DNA from: Phycisphaerae bacterium
GTDB taxonomy: Bacteria > Planctomycetota > Phycisphaerae > UBA1845
Length of the DNA stretch: 64,000 nucleotides
Reading direction: 5' to 3'
Assembly: GCA_029260135.1 (NCBI GenBank)
Contig: JAJDDV010000011.1
Span: 1-64,000 of the forward strand
Shown here in pieces: positions 62,801 to 64,000 of the stretch. The notes under the pieces were generated by a model, which saw only the letters and a program-made list of their open reading frames with translations, was not told the origin of the DNA and did no database searches. How positions within the stretch are numbered: position 1 is the stretch's first letter; the number at the start of each line of letters is the position of its first letter. Both the position numbers and the translations under genes were made by a program.

Positions 62801-64000
62801 ATGTGTGCGTGTACACACCGATCTGCCTCGTTGACACCGACTGTGATGACGGCAACGTTTGCACAAACGACACGTGTCGCGCGGATGGCTGTTGCGACAA
62901 CTTGCCCATCTGCACGTCGGACGCCGACTGCAACGACGGGAACGTCTGCACGACCGATGTGTGCCGGGCGGACGGTTGCTGTGACAACACGCCCGACTGC
63001 ACGGTCGACGCCGACTGCGCCGACACTGATCCGTGTACGATCGACACGTGCCGGGCGGACGGGTGCTGCAATCATCAGCCTGACCCGAACTGCGTTCAGG
63101 CGTGTTGCCTGCCGGGTGGCCTTTGTGCCATGGTGCCACCGGCTGACTGCCGAGCACAGCATGGGAAGCCGCTCGGCGCCGGAACGGCGTGTCTAGGTGA
63201 TTTGAACAATGACGGGATTGACGATGCTTGTTTCGTCGGTCCGTGCGGCGAGTGCGGCCCGGGGGCTCATTGGATCGACACACCGGCGTGTCCGGCGGCG
63301 GATCCGACGGTTCCAGGAATCTGCAAGGCCACTGGAGGCAGCTGTTTCGTGGATGCGGACTGCCCGGGGATCTGTGAGTCCACCGGCGCGGGTCCGTGTT
63401 CGACGGATGCCGACTGCACCGGTTTGTGCTTCACGTCGGGAGCGGCGTGCAACACTGACGCGGACTGCGGGCTGGCGGGCGGACCTTGCGGAGGAATCTG
63501 CCATTTGTCCGGGGCGCCATGCCTGGCGGACGCTGATTGTACGGCGGCGGGCGACTTCTGCCGTGCCAAGGTGTGCAACGGCGTTCGCTGCAACCGGATC
63601 AGCGAGGATCAGGATACGTTCCCGACGGGCGCGAAGCTGGGGATCGACCTGAACTTCGACTGTATCGCTGATACGAGCGTTCGAATGCACGGTCCTGCGA
63701 CGATCCACAAGATCGGCCCGTACGATGATTCGGTTCGTTATCCAGGTCTGCGTCCCATCGACATGCACAAGGACGTGATCGACACCGAGATCCTCCATGC
63801 GGTGATGAGCCGTGTCGGCGTTACGTTGACGATCGGTCAGGGACTGGGTGTGGGTAATATGCTTGCAGCGACGACCGGGGCCGTGGCGGAGTTGCCGTCC
63901 GACCCGTTCCTCGCCGACAGCTTCTTCGACGTGTATGCCGAGGTGACGGGTGGCGGACTTCCCGGTCCGGCGTACAACCAGACGCCGATTCGGGTGCAGA
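59896..64000 (+). CDS. Giant secreted Cys-rich protein with N-terminal dockerin (runs off window)
   Basis: The ATG at 59896 after GGGAGG opens a frame with no stop in 1368 codons to the window's edge. Residues 1-52 are a long signal peptide (VLVALAVVGLPGQVLAQ). Residues about 54-108 are two dockerin-like calcium loops (DQDGDGIVTLTDVNRIVG; DVNCDGVIDQTDVDAAM). Two copies of a beta domain follow (about 190-350 with IPADHFFAGSPPF; about 520-680 with IPADFFEPGSEPF). Residues about 856-1071 hold seven repeats of 29-33 residues of the type DADCNDGNVCTTDVC-RADGCCDN. Further CxxDADC cassettes follow. From about 1250 comes the module shared with the PEP-CTERM protein at 29797 (FLADSFFDV). A disulfide-rich extracellular adhesin or matrix protein is likely. 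Confidence 0.85.
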   Translation, partial: MKSRTYGRAVARRMDRWTGACTPNVARGLRPALGLVLVALAVVGLPGQVLAQGCPCNGDQDGDGIVTLTDVNRIVGCVGQPPTPPCDLADVNCDGVIDQTDVDAAMCQFQGGGGIDPTCCATGCVDGQVCTSDAECNPGACRDKRCLGGPNDQGFCASDADCPFGVCEGSCICKCTPPGDDCFTTPCNGMTFLDFSANAIPADHFFAGSPPFAGQVNLGGPGAFPADTTVRRLETMCFPDPLPSTAGPIQVEIVQLDLQSCSPVVVGGQAFDMFVGLDPANPSLGDMTATKETIDGGTFTSNLNINALIWFVPVGGGVGTTALQQPINLTTPVPLPWLQNDPGTFCGASGFFPGWQIDPLAGIPCCVISCHAGPTPTHPHCVQAPDCTKCPSDPPQVDPCPAPDPVNDPCAGLAATQCQLDPVTNEECRPTVVQMQGGALVAVGCRCIEPGVKCGPIEIDVAGGGIRCPGGCPQPNPNGICSVFLDGTAMGTDALPLGAIPDGAIVTCDCPGGGPDPDPHTTIDPTDILFGSQDVPAIPADFFEPGSEPFDGLVAMVGGGTDTLVRRSAPVVCPGTAIPRPCDVVDIEIVELSLRSIQPITVSTAGGAALSDWDVRVGLSNIGSSGLDGLTASRTNSNGGLFDAHIPVLPRLTFTRVDNPTEVRVLDFGEQGLPPIQINFFAVPWVVNLNPELQGNVVAPNDGNFVPGIEHEDIGFTQTVQPATGVSKGGGVTHTVRPLTFCPLANDQLCAPLQQRDCAGSPTNLCEARLVQAIAGGIEPIECACFDPDVPGCGPITVGSGGNSVSCLGTCAAPQTPPCQIWSDDGTGPRPSGQTTAPIAAFPPGAMLFCDCTPPCQSDAECDDGNPCTNDTCLADGTCQNTLICTTDAQCDDGNSCTTDSCRADGCCDNIPDCTVNSDCDDGDLCTVNVCDALTGCCVTTSIPDCCTSDADCNDGDVCTNDRCDLAAHVCVYTPICLVDTDCDDGNVCTNDTCRADGCCDNLPICTSDADCNDGNVCTTDVCRADGCCDNTPDCTVDADCADTDPCTIDTCRADGCCNHQPDPNCVQACCLPGGLCAMVPPADCRAQHGKPLGAGTACLGDLNNDGIDDACFVGPCGECGPGAHWIDTPACPAADPTVPGICKATGGSCFVDADCPGICESTGAGPCSTDADCTGLCFTSGAACNTDADCGLAGGPCGGICHLSGAPCLADADCTAAGDFCRAKVCNGVRCNRISEDQDTFPTGAKLGIDLNFDCIADTSVRMHGPATIHKIGPYDDSVRYPGLRPIDMHKDVIDTEILHAVMSRVGVTLTIGQGLGVGNMLAATTGAVAELPSDPFLADSFFDVYAEVTGGGLPGPAYNQTPIRVQ

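Overview
The window looks like chromosome of a GC-rich planctomycete (Planctomycetota; class not resolvable from this piece, something near Phycisphaerae is plausible). The signs are secreted proteins ending in PEP-CTERM sorting signals, several dockerin-type and cohesin-like secreted proteins, very large cysteine-rich extracellular proteins, ECF sigma/anti-sigma pairs, and many alternative (GTG/TTG) starts. I see no phage, plasmid, CRISPR array, rRNA or insertion sequence. Two tRNA genes are present, Ala(GGC) and Glu(CTC).

Layout. 1-830: intergenic repeats (three 82-bp tandem units bracketed by a 73-bp direct repeat). 831-2590: a truncated FG-GAP protein gene abutting a segment with an unrecognised lipoprotein and a small Cys-rich frame. 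2777-10560: a secreted cohesin-like protein, an M1-type metallopeptidase, membrane proteins, a lycopene-cyclase-domain-like membrane protein and an MFS transporter, separated by repeat-rich spacers. 10580-13398: lipoprotein, ECF sigma and anti-sigma in one operon, then a response regulator. 13620-22267: the secretome block, with two paralogous dockerin proteins around a PEP-CTERM protein, an alginate-export-like porin, a 63-residue lipoprotein, a second PEP-CTERM protein and a collagen-like lipoprotein. 22558-25602: Nudix hydrolase, then a minus-strand set XerD / HExxH protein / QueF, and the tRNAs. 26553-29503: a DevC-like permease overlapping an ABC ATPase that is fused in frame to an HlyD-type membrane fusion protein. 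29797-35902: PEP-CTERM protein, ECF sigma with a membrane partner, DUF1858 protein, family 2 glycosyltransferase, holin-like protein, class V aminotransferase and a coiled-coil lipoprotein. 36264-42089: a 1941-residue Cys-rich dockerin protein. 42365-46165: acyl-CoA dehydrogenase, EtfA and EtfB. 46387-51511: guanine-deaminase-like protein, a ThiS-ThiG-amidohydrolase operon and MoeA. 51557-58988: envelope block with Lnt, HEAT-repeat lipoprotein, MreD, PBP2 and RodA. 59896-64000: the start of a second giant Cys-rich protein that runs off the window.

How the parts fit. The window is dominated by cell-envelope and export functions: lipoprotein acylation (Lnt), peptidoglycan elongation (MreD/PBP2/RodA), an ABC efflux system, an outer-membrane barrel, and at least eight secreted or surface proteins built from cohesin-like, dockerin-like, Cys-rich and PEP-CTERM modules. 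One small module is shared by a short PEP-CTERM protein (29797) and the giant protein at the right edge.

The most unusual non-coding feature is a family of short intergenic hairpins in most of the larger spacers. They keep a fixed plan (7-9 bp perfect stem, 2-5 nt loop, then GCCAC, CTAC or a similar tail) while the stem sequence varies with compensatory changes on both arms. A longer two-hairpin dispersed repeat occurs five times.
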